Below the pieces are notes generated by a model that was not told the origin of the DNA, made no database searches, and worked only from the letters and a program-made list of their open reading frames with translations. Of a stretch of 64,000 bases of DNA, positions 26,980-36,827 are shown one piece after another. Made by a program: the position numbers and the translations under genes. Source of the DNA: Flagellimonas profundi (GTDB taxonomy: Bacteria; Bacteroidota; Bacteroidia; Flavobacteriales; Flavobacteriaceae); NCBI RefSeq assembly GCF_017313275.1, contig NZ_JAFLNM010000001.1, positions 992,001-1,056,000 of the forward strand, written 5' to 3'. The stretch's first letter is position 1, and each line of letters begins with the position of its first letter.

Positions 26980-28449
26980 ATGAAATTGGATCACACCAAC
27001 ATTAAAACACTAGGCGAGCTTAAATCAACTGGTTATACAAGTAAGAGTATAAAAGACGAACTCAGGGAAAACCTTTTGGAGAAAATATCCAAGGGAGAGC
27101 AGGTGTTCGAAGGTGTTTGGGGGTACGAGAACTCGGTGATACCAGAGTTGGAAAGAGCTATCTTATCCCGTCACAACATTAATTTATTGGGTTTGCGAGG
27201 ACAGGCAAAAACACGCTTGGCCCGTTTAATGGTGCAGCTGCTGGATGAATGGATGCCCATTGTGGAAGGCTCCGAAATCCATGACGACCCATTGGACCCG
27301 ATATCCCGATATGCTACGGAACTCATCAAGGAAAAGGGGGATGATACTCCCATAAGTTGGGTACATAGAAGCGAACGTTTTTATGAAAAGTTGGCTACGC
27401 CCGATGTTACGGTAGCGGATTTGATAGGAGATGTAGACCCGATCAAAGCGGCCAACCTTAAATTATCCTATGCAGATGATCGGGTGATCCATTTCGGAAT
27501 GATTCCAAGGGCCAACCGTTGCATTTTTGTGATCAATGAGCTCCCTGACCTTCAAGCAAGAATTCAAGTAGCCCTATTTAATATACTGCAGGAGGGTGAT
27601 ATACAGATTCGAGGGTTTAAACTTCGTCTGCATTTGGACATCCAGTTTGTGTTTACCGCAAATCCTGAAGATTACACCAATAGGGGAAGCATTGTAACCC
27701 CGTTGAAAGATAGGATTGGTTCACAAATTTTGACCCACTACCCTGAGAGTATCGAGATAGCCAAGAAAATTACCAAACAAGAAGCGCAACTCGATAAACG
27801 TCAATCTGATTTTGTATACGTACCTGAAATTGCGATGGACCTGTTGGAACAAATCAGTTTTGAGGCTAGAAACAGTGAATATGTGGATGCTAAAAGTGGT
27901 GTAAGTGCACGTATGAGCATTACGGCTTTTGAAAATTTATTGAGTACTGCCGAACGTAGGGCTATAGTGGCCGGTGATAAAAAGACCACCGTTCGTTTAA
28001 GTGATTTTATGGGAGTTGTGCCATCCATCACGGGAAAAATTGAGTTGGTATATGAGGGAGAGCAAGAAGGGGCAGGTTCCGTAGCGGAGAATTTGATAGA
28101 AGATGCTGCAAAATCCCTGTTCCCAAATTTTTTCCCAAAAATCGATAAACTCCAAAGAAAGGAAGAAGAAAATGAATATGATGAATTGGTCAGCTGGTTT
28201 TTTGATGGAGAAGGCTTTGACCTTTTGGATGATGAAAAAGAAGCGGATTACAAATCCAAACTGGATTCTATCGGTCCACTCAATAACCTTATAAAAGAAT
28301 ATCAACCAGAAGTGTCGGAAGAAGACGCCTATTTCTTGAAAGAACTATTGCTTTGGGGCTTGGTGGCCCATAAAAAACTGAGCAAGCATCGTTTTCAACA
28401 AGGGTATCAGTTTAAGGACCTTTACGGAAGTTACATCCGAGGACTTTAA
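26980..28449 (+). CDS. AAA+ ATPase, magnesium-chelatase/MoxR-like
   Basis: A 489-aa ATPase related to chelatase subunit I. It has a P-loop variant LLGLRGQAKTRLARLMV, an acidic Walker B region in CIFVINELPDLQARIQVALFN, sensor FVFTANPEDYTNRG and PLKDRIGSQI. The Walker A is GLRGQAKT, with Gln in place of the second Gly. It forms a two-gene unit with the VWA protein. No porphyrin or chlorophyll genes are nearby, so true Mg chelatase activity is unlikely. Confidence 0.8.
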   Translation: MKLDHTNIKTLGELKSTGYTSKSIKDELRENLLEKISKGEQVFEGVWGYENSVIPELERAILSRHNINLLGLRGQAKTRLARLMVQLLDEWMPIVEGSEIHDDPLDPISRYATELIKEKGDDTPISWVHRSERFYEKLATPDVTVADLIGDVDPIKAANLKLSYADDRVIHFGMIPRANRCIFVINELPDLQARIQVALFNILQEGDIQIRGFKLRLHLDIQFVFTANPEDYTNRGSIVTPLKDRIGSQILTHYPESIEIAKKITKQEAQLDKRQSDFVYVPEIAMDLLEQISFEARNSEYVDAKSGVSARMSITAFENLLSTAERRAIVAGDKKTTVRLSDFMGVVPSITGKIELVYEGEQEGAGSVAENLIEDAAKSLFPNFFPKIDKLQRKEEENEYDELVSWFFDGEGFDLLDDEKEADYKSKLDSIGPLNNLIKEYQPEVSEEDAYFLKELLLWGLVAHKKLSKHRFQQGYQFKDLYGSYIRGL

Positions 28450-28450
28450 A

Positions 28451-28933
28451 CTATTGCCAAATATTTAGATTGTCGTTGTAGTTTTCAAAATTGTAGATGC
28501 CAATAAAGCGCTTTCTCAACCAAAAAGTGTAAAGCGTCAGGATTGGTAATATACTGTAAAAGACCAAGGATAGGGTGGCTATTGGTTTAAAGGTAGCTGG
28601 GATTACATGCTCATCAAAAATGTCTATGGAGTTCAACACAACAGCACTGTCATAGATTTTAAAGGCGTAGACAATCATAATAAAATAAAGGGTATACTCT
28701 ATATTTCGCATTTTTGGGTCTGGAAGTTCATCCTCGGAAATCTTGAACCAAATAACGTACAAATAGACAAAATGTACCGAAGTAAGTAACGGAAAAATAT
28801 AGTTGTCCACTTTTAAAAAGTAAAATTGATTGGTATAAACACCATAAAAGCTCAGTATGGCAAGGGTCAGCAAAACCAATGCACTAGCCAATATGTTTCT
28901 TTTCCAAGTTATGATTTTAGAAATGTTATTCAT
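28451..28933 (-). CDS. Four-helix membrane protein, unknown
   Basis: A 160-aa protein with four predicted transmembrane helices (about 12-32, 45-65, 80-98 and 118-140) and a short polar C-terminus. It is convergent with the AAA+ gene, separated by 1 bp. No motif is recognised. Confidence 0.65.
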   Translation of the reverse strand: MNNISKIITWKRNILASALVLLTLAILSFYGVYTNQFYFLKVDNYIFPLLTSVHFVYLYVIWFKISEDELPDPKMRNIEYTLYFIMIVYAFKIYDSAVVLNSIDIFDEHVIPATFKPIATLSLVFYSILPILTLYTFWLRKRFIGIYNFENYNDNLNIWQ

Positions 28934-29083
28934 GTCAAATTTAGATTTGGGACTAATATTTGATATAAAGAACGAGATTTTTAAAGTACTATTTTAAAGA
29001 AATCGATAACAGGCAAACTATGTTGGATAATGCGAAAAATCCGACATGAAAGCCCAAAAAACCGATACGAAATAAAGTCTTGT

Positions 29084-29968
29084 TTAATCGAATAAATCAG
29101 AGGATAAATAACGATCGCCACGATCACAAACTATGGAAACTATGGTGCCGCTTTCCAATTTTTCGGCAAGTCGTAATGCTACAGTTGCAGCTCCTCCGCT
29201 GCTCATTCCAGCAAATATACCTTCTTCTTTCGCCAATCTTTTTGCCATTTCGGTGGCGTCCTTTTCACTCACCTCCATTACGGTATCCACTTTATCTGGA
29301 TTAAAAATTTTAGGAAGGTATTCTTTTGGCCATTTACGGATTCCGGGGATTTTGGAATTATCGGTGGGTTGAACACCAACAATTTGAACATTTGGGTTCT
29401 GTTCTTTTAAATAAGTGGATGTACCCATTATAGTGCCTGTGGTCCCCATACTCGAAACAAAATGGGTGATTTTACCTTCTGTATCTCTCCAAATCTCTGG
29501 ACCTGTGGTTTTGTAATGTGCCTTCCAATTATCATTATTGGAAAACTGATTCAGCATTTTAAAACCTTCATTCTTGACCTTGGCCTCTGCATAATCCCGA
29601 GCCCCTTCAATACCCACATCAGCTGGTGTTAAAGTAACCTTGGCTCCATAGGCACGCATGGTCTGAACGCGCTCTTTGGTAGAATTCTCGGGCATTACCA
29701 ATTCAATATCAAGCCCAAAAAGACCAGCAATCATGGCTAATCCTATGCCCGTGTTTCCACTCGTTGCTTCTATCAATTTGGATTCTTTGGTAAAATCCCC
29801 ACGTTCCAGACCACTTTTGATCATATTGTAAGCGGGCCTGTCCTTTACACTACCTCCAGGATTGTTCCCTTCAAGTTTAAACAGGATTCTTACATTGGGA
29901 TTGGTGTTCAATACTTTGGATTCCACCAAAGGTGTATTTCCAATAAGATCTAGTATGCTGTTAGACAT
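29084..29968 (-). CDS. cysM: Cysteine synthase, CysM type
   Basis: A 294-aa PLP enzyme converting O-acetylserine and sulphide (or thiosulphate) to cysteine. PLP lysine K42 lies in [25 protein letters not shown] and the SSGGAA phosphate loop are present. It overlaps the serine acetyltransferase gene by 8 bp, so the two steps of cysteine synthesis are translationally coupled. Confidence 0.9.
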   Translation of the reverse strand: MSNSILDLIGNTPLVESKVLNTNPNVRILFKLEGNNPGGSVKDRPAYNMIKSGLERGDFTKESKLIEATSGNTGIGLAMIAGLFGLDIELVMPENSTKERVQTMRAYGAKVTLTPADVGIEGARDYAEAKVKNEGFKMLNQFSNNDNWKAHYKTTGPEIWRDTEGKITHFVSSMGTTGTIMGTSTYLKEQNPNVQIVGVQPTDNSKIPGIRKWPKEYLPKIFNPDKVDTVMEVSEKDATEMAKRLAKEEGIFAGMSSGGAATVALRLAEKLESGTIVSIVCDRGDRYLSSDLFD

Positions 29969-30752
29969 TTGGGGTTGTCTTTATTTTAATTTCTGGTGTA
30001 TGATAAACTTTGGAGTTGGCCGGAACAGACGAAGTAATCCATGCGTTACCACCGATGATTGAATTTTTTCCTACAACGGTATCACCACCCAAAATCGTGG
30101 CATTGGCATATATGGTTACATTGTCTTCTATGGTAGGGTGACGTTTTGTTTTCTCCAAATTCTTAGCCACATAAAGCGCTCCTAAAGTAACACCTTGATA
30201 AATTTTCACATTATCGTGAATAACGGCTGTTTCTCCAATGACCACACCAGTGGCATGATCTATAAAAAACGATTTTCCGATTTTGGCCCCTGGGTTTATA
30301 TCCACCCCTGTTTGCCTATGGGCGTATTCCGTCATCATTCTCGGAATCAGAGGCACACCTTCTTCATAGAGCTCATGTGCTAATCGGTATATGGCGATAG
30401 CATAAAAACCGGGGTATGCCATATATATTTCCTGAATGGACAATGATGCCGGGTCACAATTCAAAATGGCTTCGGCATCCAGATTTAAATTTTCCAAGAT
30501 CTGTGGTAAATGTGAGATATAATTGCCCCACAGTTCCTCACTTGGTTTTTCCAAATCCCAACAAGCCATATCCATAAGCTTATTGAATTTATTCTCCAAC
30601 AACTCTAAGTTAACGGCCACAGGGGTATTGGCATCAAATAAAGTATAAAAAAGAGTGTCTGTGAAATCCTCTGTTTCCTGCTTTAACCTAAAATCGAGAT
30701 AGGGCAGTTTTTTGTGTCTGTTGAGTTCGGCGATAATTTTTTCCTTGTCCAT
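29961..30752 (-). CDS. cysE: Serine O-acetyltransferase
   Basis: A 263-aa acetyltransferase making O-acetylserine from serine and acetyl-CoA. An N-terminal helical part precedes the left-handed beta helix with [26 protein letters not shown] (active-site Asp/His) and GVTLGALYV. The ATG at 30752 is chosen; an upstream TTG extends the frame without conserved sequence. It lacks a long C-terminal tail beyond the hexapeptide domain. First gene of a cysE-cysM unit. Confidence 0.9.
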   Translation of the reverse strand: MDKEKIIAELNRHKKLPYLDFRLKQETEDFTDTLFYTLFDANTPVAVNLELLENKFNKLMDMACWDLEKPSEELWGNYISHLPQILENLNLDAEAILNCDPASLSIQEIYMAYPGFYAIAIYRLAHELYEEGVPLIPRMMTEYAHRQTGVDINPGAKIGKSFFIDHATGVVIGETAVIHDNVKIYQGVTLGALYVAKNLEKTKRHPTIEDNVTIYANATILGGDTVVGKNSIIGGNAWITSSVPANSKVYHTPEIKIKTTPNV

Positions 30753-30844
30753 ACTACACTTTATTGTCTTAAAATTAGACAAATCCTTACCATACGACAG
30801 TATAAAAGGGTAACTTTAATTTAAAAATAACATATTATCGATAT

Positions 30845-31528
30845 ATGGCGTCTAATGTTACAATATCAAAGGAAATTTTTGATTTTTTGACCGAACTTAA
30901 GAACAATAACAATAGGGAGTGGTTTGAAGAACAGAAGCCAAGCTTTAAAAAACATCAATCCGAAATCAAGAATTTTCTTGAAGCAGCAAAGGTTAATTTA
31001 AGCCATCATGATGATATTGAAAAAATGAAGCTGTTCCGTATTTATAGGGATGTGCGCTTTTCCAAGGACAAAACACCATATAAGACCCATTTTGCCGGAT
31101 TCTTTTCCCGGTTAGGGGCACATTTAAGGGGTGGTTACTACATTCATATTAAGCCAGGCGAATCTTTTTTAGGAGCTGGATTTTGGGCGCCGAACAAAGA
31201 AGACCTTTTCAGAATACGAAAGGAACTGGAAATGGACGCCGATGAATTTCGGGAGGTCATTAACCAAAAAGAGCTGAAATCCGTTTGGGGAGAATTACAG
31301 GGAGAGGGGGTAAAAACGGCCCCAAAAGGTTTTGACAAAGAACATCCGGATATTGACCTGATTCGAAAAAAGCAGTTCGTTTTCATGCGTCAACTTTCTG
31401 ACGATCAAGTGCTCTCATCTTCCTTTTTGGATGAAGTGGATAGGTCGTATAGGGCCATACGCCCTTACTTTGATTTGATGAGCGATATCCTTACCACCAA
31501 CTTAAACGGGGAATCAATTTTGGAATAA
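30845..31528 (+). CDS. DUF2461 protein
   Basis: A 227-aa protein of the DUF2461 (TIGR02453) family. It shows FLTELKNNNNREWFEEQKP near the start, FRIYRDVRFSKDKTPYKTHFAG and GGYYIHIKPGESFLGAG. The family is widespread in Bacteroidota and has no established function. Its 3' end overlaps the convergent gene by 15 bp. Confidence 0.85.
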   Translation: MASNVTISKEIFDFLTELKNNNNREWFEEQKPSFKKHQSEIKNFLEAAKVNLSHHDDIEKMKLFRIYRDVRFSKDKTPYKTHFAGFFSRLGAHLRGGYYIHIKPGESFLGAGFWAPNKEDLFRIRKELEMDADEFREVINQKELKSVWGELQGEGVKTAPKGFDKEHPDIDLIRKKQFVFMRQLSDDQVLSSSFLDEVDRSYRAIRPYFDLMSDILTTNLNGESILE

Positions 31529-31927
31529 GGCTTCTTCTTCCAAAAGTTGGATCTGATCTTTCAGGCGTTCCACCACCATATTCATCATTCTTTTGTTCAA
31601 GGCGGAGGAATTGGTGATATAATTCTGATATTCCTCTACGGTAAACTGACCAATGATCATTCCCTTTAGGGAATTCCTGAATTTGATGTCCTTTTGGATG
31701 GCCCGCTCAATGTAGTGGAATTTTTTCTCCAAAGAGAGCTCGTAAAAAACCCCTTTATGCTTGTTTGCATAATTCTTGAAAGCCTCTACCAACAAAAAGT
31801 TTTGAAGTTTGATGACAGGACGAAGGGTCTTGTTCTGAAAATGCTCATCAAACCCCATTTGGCTATTAAAATGTGACTTGGGAATGTTTGGACGAATGTC
31901 CAATCGACGGTCGGACTGTGAATCCAT
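31514..31927 (-). CDS. Conserved flavobacterial protein of unknown function
   Basis: A 137-aa soluble, helix-rich, Lys/Gln-rich protein. I recall similar flavobacterial proteins, with the run IERAIQKDIKFRNSLKGMII and SALNKRMMNMV, annotated loosely as 'glyoxalase' without a supporting fold. No metal-site motif is visible, so I leave it unnamed. It is convergent with the DUF2461 gene. Confidence 0.7.
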   Translation of the reverse strand: MDSQSDRRLDIRPNIPKSHFNSQMGFDEHFQNKTLRPVIKLQNFLLVEAFKNYANKHKGVFYELSLEKKFHYIERAIQKDIKFRNSLKGMIIGQFTVEEYQNYITNSSALNKRMMNMVVERLKDQIQLLEEEALFQN

Positions 31928-32131
31928 GATTGTGATTTTTAATAAAATTACAGAATGATGAACCGCACACTTTTAAATATCGCAATAGTTGTCAACGATG
32001 TTATGAACAACCTTTTTATTTAATTACCTTAGTGTCAAAATATATCCAGCTTTTGAAATCAATGTGATTCATCTGTCAAAATGAGAGCAAGAATCCAATG
32101 GCACCTTTAAAGATTATTGAACTTAGCCCTT

Positions 32132-33148
32132 ATGAAAAGTGCACAATTAACCCGGAACATTATCAATCTGGGAATTCCAATTGGTTTGTTGGTAATTCTA
32201 ATAATTATTACACAATCCTCCCAGATGGTCGGGAACGATATATTGGACCTATCTATTACCATTGATCTACTATTTACTGTTCCATTGGTTTATTTCCTGC
32301 TCATCCGAAAAACAAAAACACCAAAAACAACAATTGTTCCAGTACTGATCCTTGGATTGTTGGTCGGCTCATATTTTTTGCCAAAGGAAAGTCAGACTTA
32401 TTTGGAATTATTTAAAAAATGGATTTTGCCCTTAATTGAAATTTCCATTTTGACTTTCGTGATATTCAAGGTTCGTAAAGCAGTAAAGCATTATAATGCG
32501 AAGATGGATTTAACTCTTGACTTTTATGATGCACTAAAGAACAGTTCCCATGAAATCTTGCCCAAAAACTTGGCATCCATCTTTGCTATGGAAGTGGCCG
32601 TGTTTTATTATGGCTTAATCAATTGGAAAAAAAGGATAGTCCAAGATGGTGAGTTTACCTATCACAAAAAAAGTGGCGCACCTTCATTGTTTATGGGGTT
32701 ATTGATGGTCGCGGCCATTGAAACCGTGGGTTTACATTTTTTACTTTCCAAATGGAGTGAAACAGTAGCTTGGATTATGACTGCCCTTAGCATTTACTGT
32801 GTGTTCCAACTATTGGGTTTTGCAAAATCCTTGTCCAAAAGGCCAATATTTATGGCGGATAAATCGCTTATATTACGATATGGCATCATGGGAGAAACAG
32901 AGATTCCCTTTTCCATTATAGATGATGTAGTTTTATCGACAACGGACCTGAAAAAGGACAAATCAACTTTAAAGTTGTCCCCTGTAGGAGAACTGGAACA
33001 GCACAATGTTGTAATCAATTTGAAAAAAGAAAATACGTTGCGAGGTCTTTACGGCATCAAGAAAAAGTATAAAACCATCGGGTTTTATGTTGATGAACCC
33101 CATGACTTTATAGAAAAAATGGAAATTGCATTACACCAAAATTCATGA
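32132..33148 (+). CDS. Membrane protein with several helices and PH-like tail
   Basis: A 338-aa protein. Hydrophobic helices lie around residues 12-30, 45-60, 70-86, 100-116 and a pair at 185-235. The C-terminal 90 residues are soluble and beta-rich, resembling PH-like tails of bacterial membrane proteins. ATG 32132 is preferred to an upstream TTG. It lies 44 bp before the truncated DUF72 fragment. Family unknown. Confidence 0.65.
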   Translation: MKSAQLTRNIINLGIPIGLLVILIIITQSSQMVGNDILDLSITIDLLFTVPLVYFLLIRKTKTPKTTIVPVLILGLLVGSYFLPKESQTYLELFKKWILPLIEISILTFVIFKVRKAVKHYNAKMDLTLDFYDALKNSSHEILPKNLASIFAMEVAVFYYGLINWKKRIVQDGEFTYHKKSGAPSLFMGLLMVAAIETVGLHFLLSKWSETVAWIMTALSIYCVFQLLGFAKSLSKRPIFMADKSLILRYGIMGETEIPFSIIDDVVLSTTDLKKDKSTLKLSPVGELEQHNVVINLKKENTLRGLYGIKKKYKTIGFYVDEPHDFIEKMEIALHQNS

Positions 33149-33192
33149 CAAAGAGTTTGCGGGACAACCAATAACCACAGAGATTATATTAA

Positions 33193-33375
33193 ATGAAATT
33201 CGGAAAAGTAGACCATCCAGAACTTATAGATTTTACCATACCACCCGATCATCCCGACACCCATGTAGTACTATCTAAAAACAAGACAGGTGCAAAAACC
33301 AAAATACATCTTGGCTGCGCCAAGTGGAACAGGCAGGAACTCAAAAATTTCTATCCAAGAGGCACAAAGGTTTAA
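33193..33375 (+). pseudogene. Stranded 5' end of the resident DUF72 (yecE-like) gene
   Basis: A 60-codon fragment encoding the normal DUF72 N-terminus, ending GCAKWNRQELKNFYPRGTK and then V-stop. Intact relatives continue RGTK-DELAYYSTQFN, and exactly that continuation is found 11 kb away at 44345. The break is at the ACAAAGG core (33364-33370); the last codon and stop are supplied by the element. Its first 41 bases are identical to the start of the chimeric gene at 44182, and the first 24 residues are the same. It probably yields no useful protein. Confidence 0.85.
33364..33370. other. Left attachment core (attL), ACAAAGG
   Basis: The host side reads CCAAGAGGC and the element side TTTAACTATC. 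Combined with the right end, the circular attP would read GTTTAACAAAGGTTTAAC, a direct GTTTAAC repeat around AAAG; the empty host site would read GGCACAAAGGATGAATTG. Confidence 0.7.
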
Positions 33376-33437
33376 CTATCTATTGGTAAACTTCACTATA
33401 TCTTCCCAGCATATTTTTTATTTATCGTCGTCCTAAA

Positions 33438-35189
33438 GTGAACGAAAAACAAAAAATCATGCTAGGAATCTACATTAGAAAATCAGTTGACCACGATAAG
33501 CAGAAGTCCCTCAGAGAGCAGGAACTTCTTGGTATTGAACTTGCGAATAGAATTGATAAGCCCTACACAATTTACAATGAGGGCATCGTATCAGGAGCCG
33601 ACATTTCGGCGGAAAGACCAAAGTTCAAGGAAATGATTTCGGACATCGAAAAAGGCAAGCTAGAAGGTATCTTCATCTGGGAAACGTCTAGGGCCGCAAG
33701 GAATACTAAAAGCTGGCTTGTTTTTGCCGACATATTGAAGGACAACAATGTTGTCCTATATGACAATGGAATGAGCATAGACCTTTCTGATCCCCAACAA
33801 TACATGTTTTACACCCAAAAAGCAGCTTATGATGAGTTCTACGCAAAGTTGACCTCAGAGAAGATCAAGACCGTCTTGAAACGCAACGCAATGAACGGAT
33901 TTGTTCAGGGACGACCTCCAATAGGATATAGAAAAGGGGAGAGCGGCAAAGTGGAAATTGATCCAGAGCGCTCAAAACTTGTCAAAAGGATATTCAGGGA
34001 TTCTTTGAAGGGCAAAGGATCCAGAGCAATAGCCAATGAGCTTTCCGAGGAGGGCATACCAACCCAAAGAAACAAGAAGTTCTGGGCCTCCAACACTATT
34101 TTGGATATCATCAAGAACCCATACTATAAAGGGGTCAGGATTCAGGGCGGGGTAGAGTACGAGGTGCCTTCAATATTTGATGAGACCTATTGGCAGAAGG
34201 TTAACGACAACCTTAAAAAGAACAGAATCTTTTCTGGCAGGGGAGTCGACCACAAATATCTATTGAACAAGGGTATGATAGTTTGCGGAGTTTGCGGCAA
34301 GAACTATTTTGGAAGGAAGAACAGCAACTCCAAATGGGCCTACTATCTATGTGCCAGCAGAAAATCAAGATTGGAAGATTGCCACAACAGGGCATTGAAC
34401 CTAGAGGTGTTTGAAAGCTTTGTCTGGAACAACTTATTCAGGAACGATGAAATGTACAAAAGGGTCAAGCAAGCTTTTAAGAAGGGTGATAGTGAAGAAA
34501 GATCAAAATCAAATAACCTAAAGCTTAACCAGAATAAAAAAAACATCAAAGAGATCAAGAAGAAGATCAGCAACAATTACCAGAACTTCATTGAGGAGCT
34601 AGTGGACAAGGACAACTACATCTCGACAAAGAACAGCTTGGAGTCAAAACTACAGAGGGCAATGGAGCTACTGGAGACGCTTGAAAAGGAACAGCAGTTG
34701 TTGAATGATGAGAAACGCTTCCTCACGGAAATAAAGAACGATATACCAATGCCAAAAGAATGGATGGGTCACAGTGATGACCAATACTATAGGGAGTACA
34801 ACGAAAGGCTTTGGAGAAAAAGTCTGGCAAAAGCCGAATTGAAGAGCAATAAACTGATAATCGACAGCTCCATCCCATTCTCAGAAAAGAAGGAGATCAT
34901 CGGCAAGTACATTAAACAGATTAAGGTGACATTCGAACACAAAAGAAAGTTCTTCCGAATAGAAGTGGCCTTCAACATTCCCATACCCAATGAAATCTAT
35001 ATCATCAATGATCTACAGGACTTTGCGGGAAACAAAAAGACTAAGGATATTTTTCCCATTAAGCCAATGAAAGACTACAGTCCATATCCCTCTGGTCAAA
35101 ATGTATTCAAAAAGTTTAACCACTTTAAGAAAAAATTCGAGAAATTGACAGGGGGAGGCAAAATACATCATGATGTGTTTAGCACGTAG
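33438..35189 (+). CDS. Large serine recombinase (integrase)
   Basis: A 583-aa recombinase. The resolvase domain (8-150) has catalytic Ser16 in IYIRKSVDHD and the Arg residues of SGADISAERPKF and WETSRAARN. The recombinase domain (about 155-270) includes GRPPIGYRKG and SRAIANELSEEGIPTQR. A zinc ribbon has C283, C286, C305 and C315, followed by a long coiled coil (340-450). This architecture performs directional integration and excision at short cores. Start GTG 33438 or ATG 33459. Its codon use is more AAG/AGG-rich than its host neighbours. Confidence 0.9.
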   Translation: MNEKQKIMLGIYIRKSVDHDKQKSLREQELLGIELANRIDKPYTIYNEGIVSGADISAERPKFKEMISDIEKGKLEGIFIWETSRAARNTKSWLVFADILKDNNVVLYDNGMSIDLSDPQQYMFYTQKAAYDEFYAKLTSEKIKTVLKRNAMNGFVQGRPPIGYRKGESGKVEIDPERSKLVKRIFRDSLKGKGSRAIANELSEEGIPTQRNKKFWASNTILDIIKNPYYKGVRIQGGVEYEVPSIFDETYWQKVNDNLKKNRIFSGRGVDHKYLLNKGMIVCGVCGKNYFGRKNSNSKWAYYLCASRKSRLEDCHNRALNLEVFESFVWNNLFRNDEMYKRVKQAFKKGDSEERSKSNNLKLNQNKKNIKEIKKKISNNYQNFIEELVDKDNYISTKNSLESKLQRAMELLETLEKEQQLLNDEKRFLTEIKNDIPMPKEWMGHSDDQYYREYNERLWRKSLAKAELKSNKLIIDSSIPFSEKKEIIGKYIKQIKVTFEHKRKFFRIEVAFNIPIPNEIYIINDLQDFAGNKKTKDIFPIKPMKDYSPYPSGQNVFKKFNHFKKKFEKLTGGGKIHHDVFST

Positions 35190-35219
35190 TATTCATGTAA
35201 TTGTTTCATTTCATTATAA

Positions 35220-35327
35220 ATGTTCAGAAACCCATGAAAATGAACATTTCCAGTGAATATGATCGTTAGAATCGAACACTTGATCGAAAATGTTCAGTTT
35301 GGTTTGGATCGGTTATAATTTGAACAT
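35220..35327. promoter_or_regulatory. Two inverted ATGTTCA/TGAACAT pairs ahead of the small recombinase
   Basis: ATGTTCA at 35220-35226 and 35290-35296; TGAACAT at 35241-35247 and 35321-35327. Each pair faces inwards, 14 and 24 bp apart, all within the 165-bp gap before the tyrosine recombinase. The arrangement suggests operator or recombinase-binding sites. Confidence 0.5.
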
Positions 35328-35354
35328 AATTTACGGTCATTCAAAACTTTAAGG

Positions 35355-35900
35355 ATGACTGGAAGTACTTACCTGGATTATGACAAGGCCCTGGCCAAGG
35401 GCATGAGGTTGATCCGTTCTGGAGCGGATCCCAATTTTGGATTGTTGATCGTTGTCGGCATCAATGTCGGTCTAAGGGTCGGGGATCTGTTGAACCTGTC
35501 ATTTGCCGATCTTAAAAAGGACGTGATCAATATTGTTGAACAGAAGAACGGCAACAAAAGAAAGATAAAGGTCACGGCACCTATCAAAAGGGCCATGGAA
35601 CATTTCCAGGACTCCCTGGCATATGAGTTGGGCGGCCATCCGTTCACATCGCAAAAAGGAACCGTCTATTCCATCCAGCAAATAAACAGGAAGCTCAAGG
35701 ACCATTTTAAGGGGAAAAGGATAAGCACTCATTCACTTCGAAAGACCTGGGGCCGTTTTATATGGGAATCCTCCAATCACAGTCCAAAAGCATTAACTCT
35801 TTTGAACCAGCACTTTGGCCATGCCAACTTTTCCGACACGAAAAGGTATTTGGGGATTACACAGGACGAGATGGATTCGGTATTCGATTTTTTTGAATAG
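35355..35900 (+). CDS. Minimal tyrosine recombinase
   Basis: A 181-aa protein made almost entirely of the catalytic domain. R41 lies in GLRVGDLL, K64 in the beta-hairpin, H126-R129 in HSLRK, H156 in HFGHAN and Y165 in RYLG, so the catalytic set is complete. The usual N-terminal SAM-like/core-binding domain is absent. The size matches FimB/FimE-type DNA invertases rather than phage integrases. A 272-bp segment with 18-bp inverted repeats lies 2 kb downstream and is a possible substrate. Confidence 0.85.
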   Translation: MTGSTYLDYDKALAKGMRLIRSGADPNFGLLIVVGINVGLRVGDLLNLSFADLKKDVINIVEQKNGNKRKIKVTAPIKRAMEHFQDSLAYELGGHPFTSQKGTVYSIQQINRKLKDHFKGKRISTHSLRKTWGRFIWESSNHSPKALTLLNQHFGHANFSDTKRYLGITQDEMDSVFDFFE

Positions 35901-35921
35901 AAATTTGATAAGTTTTCATAG

Positions 35922-36374
35922 TTAATCAGCTTTACCAAAGAGCCTATCAAGCTGTTTGGTGGTAAGATAGAAGAATCCGCTTGGCTCATCCTTATGGTCA
36001 ACAAATACTATAATGGATTTCTTTGAAACAGTTTTTTCTGTTCTTATTACATCTTCCCCAACCTTTAAACTTCTATCTTCATCGTTGTCATACCCCCCTT
36101 TTAAGAAGTCGTAAACGTATTCAATATCATCCTCAGTGGCAAAGAACCCCACAACCTTCGCATCATTTAAGTTAGGATACTCAGCATTAAGATATGACAA
36201 TATGTAATATCTACCCTCAGAGGTATTTTGATATTGTAGTTTTGGAAGATATCGCTGATTTCTGTGACCAGTACCGACTAAAACTGGCTCTTCCCTTACT
36301 TCAACGTCCCCCACTTGGGAAGTTGCTAGGTTGAAACTCATCAAAAAGGCTAGGGATAGTAAAACTGTTTTCAT
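35922..36374 (-). CDS. Secreted protein, unknown
   Basis: A 150-aa protein with a clear signal peptide MKTVLLSLAFLMSFNLATSQ, probably cleaved before VGDVEV. The mature part is polar with no cysteines and no recognised domain; YYILSYLNAEYP and SIIVFVDHKDEPSGFFYL suggest an alpha/beta fold. ATG 36374 is preferred to a TTG two codons upstream. Element cargo. Confidence 0.65.
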   Translation of the reverse strand: MKTVLLSLAFLMSFNLATSQVGDVEVREEPVLVGTGHRNQRYLPKLQYQNTSEGRYYILSYLNAEYPNLNDAKVVGFFATEDDIEYVYDFLKGGYDNDEDRSLKVGEDVIRTEKTVSKKSIIVFVDHKDEPSGFFYLTTKQLDRLFGKAD

Positions 36375-36513
36375 ATTCAATGGTTAGTGTTCTTTCAAAT
36401 ATAACCAACCAATTGAATAACAACAACCCTTCCCCTTCTAAAGTTGAAGTTAATTGTCTAGGGATTAAGGCTGTGAAAAACAAGATAATATACTTGAACC
36501 TATGGAAGCGTTA

Positions 36514-36741
36514 TTAATTTCCAAACTGTTCAAACACATACTTCTCACCTACATCGAAAACTGAACTGTTGGGAGATTGTTCAATTTGGATGAACTCATA
36601 CCCCTTTGCCTTGATAAATGTAGACACCGCTTTAAAAATACCCTTTTCAAAATAAAAGGTAATCAAGCGATTCCCATGGTAAACTTTCCCTTTTAACCCA
36701 ATTCTAAAATTGTCATCGTACTGTGAGACTGTGCGTTTCAT
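36514..36741 (-). CDS. Small protein, unknown (75 aa)
   Basis: A 75-aa soluble protein, MKRTVSQYDDNFRIGLKG, rich in Phe/Tyr and beta-prone, with ATG start. No motif recognised. It lies downstream of the broken gene and SRAP gene on the same strand, so it may share their transcript. Confidence 0.5.
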   Translation of the reverse strand: MKRTVSQYDDNFRIGLKGKVYHGNRLITFYFEKGIFKAVSTFIKAKGYEFIQIEQSPNSSVFDVGEKYVFEQFGN

Positions 36742-36827
36742 AACAAAAATATTATATATCTAACACAAAGTTATGAATTCAACAAAGTATATTTTATCCT
36801 ACATAAGGATTTTATTCACATTTTTGT

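Noticed and set aside
35355..35900. The small tyrosine recombinase as a truncated pseudogene
   Set aside because: All catalytic residues (R, K, H-x-x-R, H, Y) are present, and the size matches natural minimal invertases.
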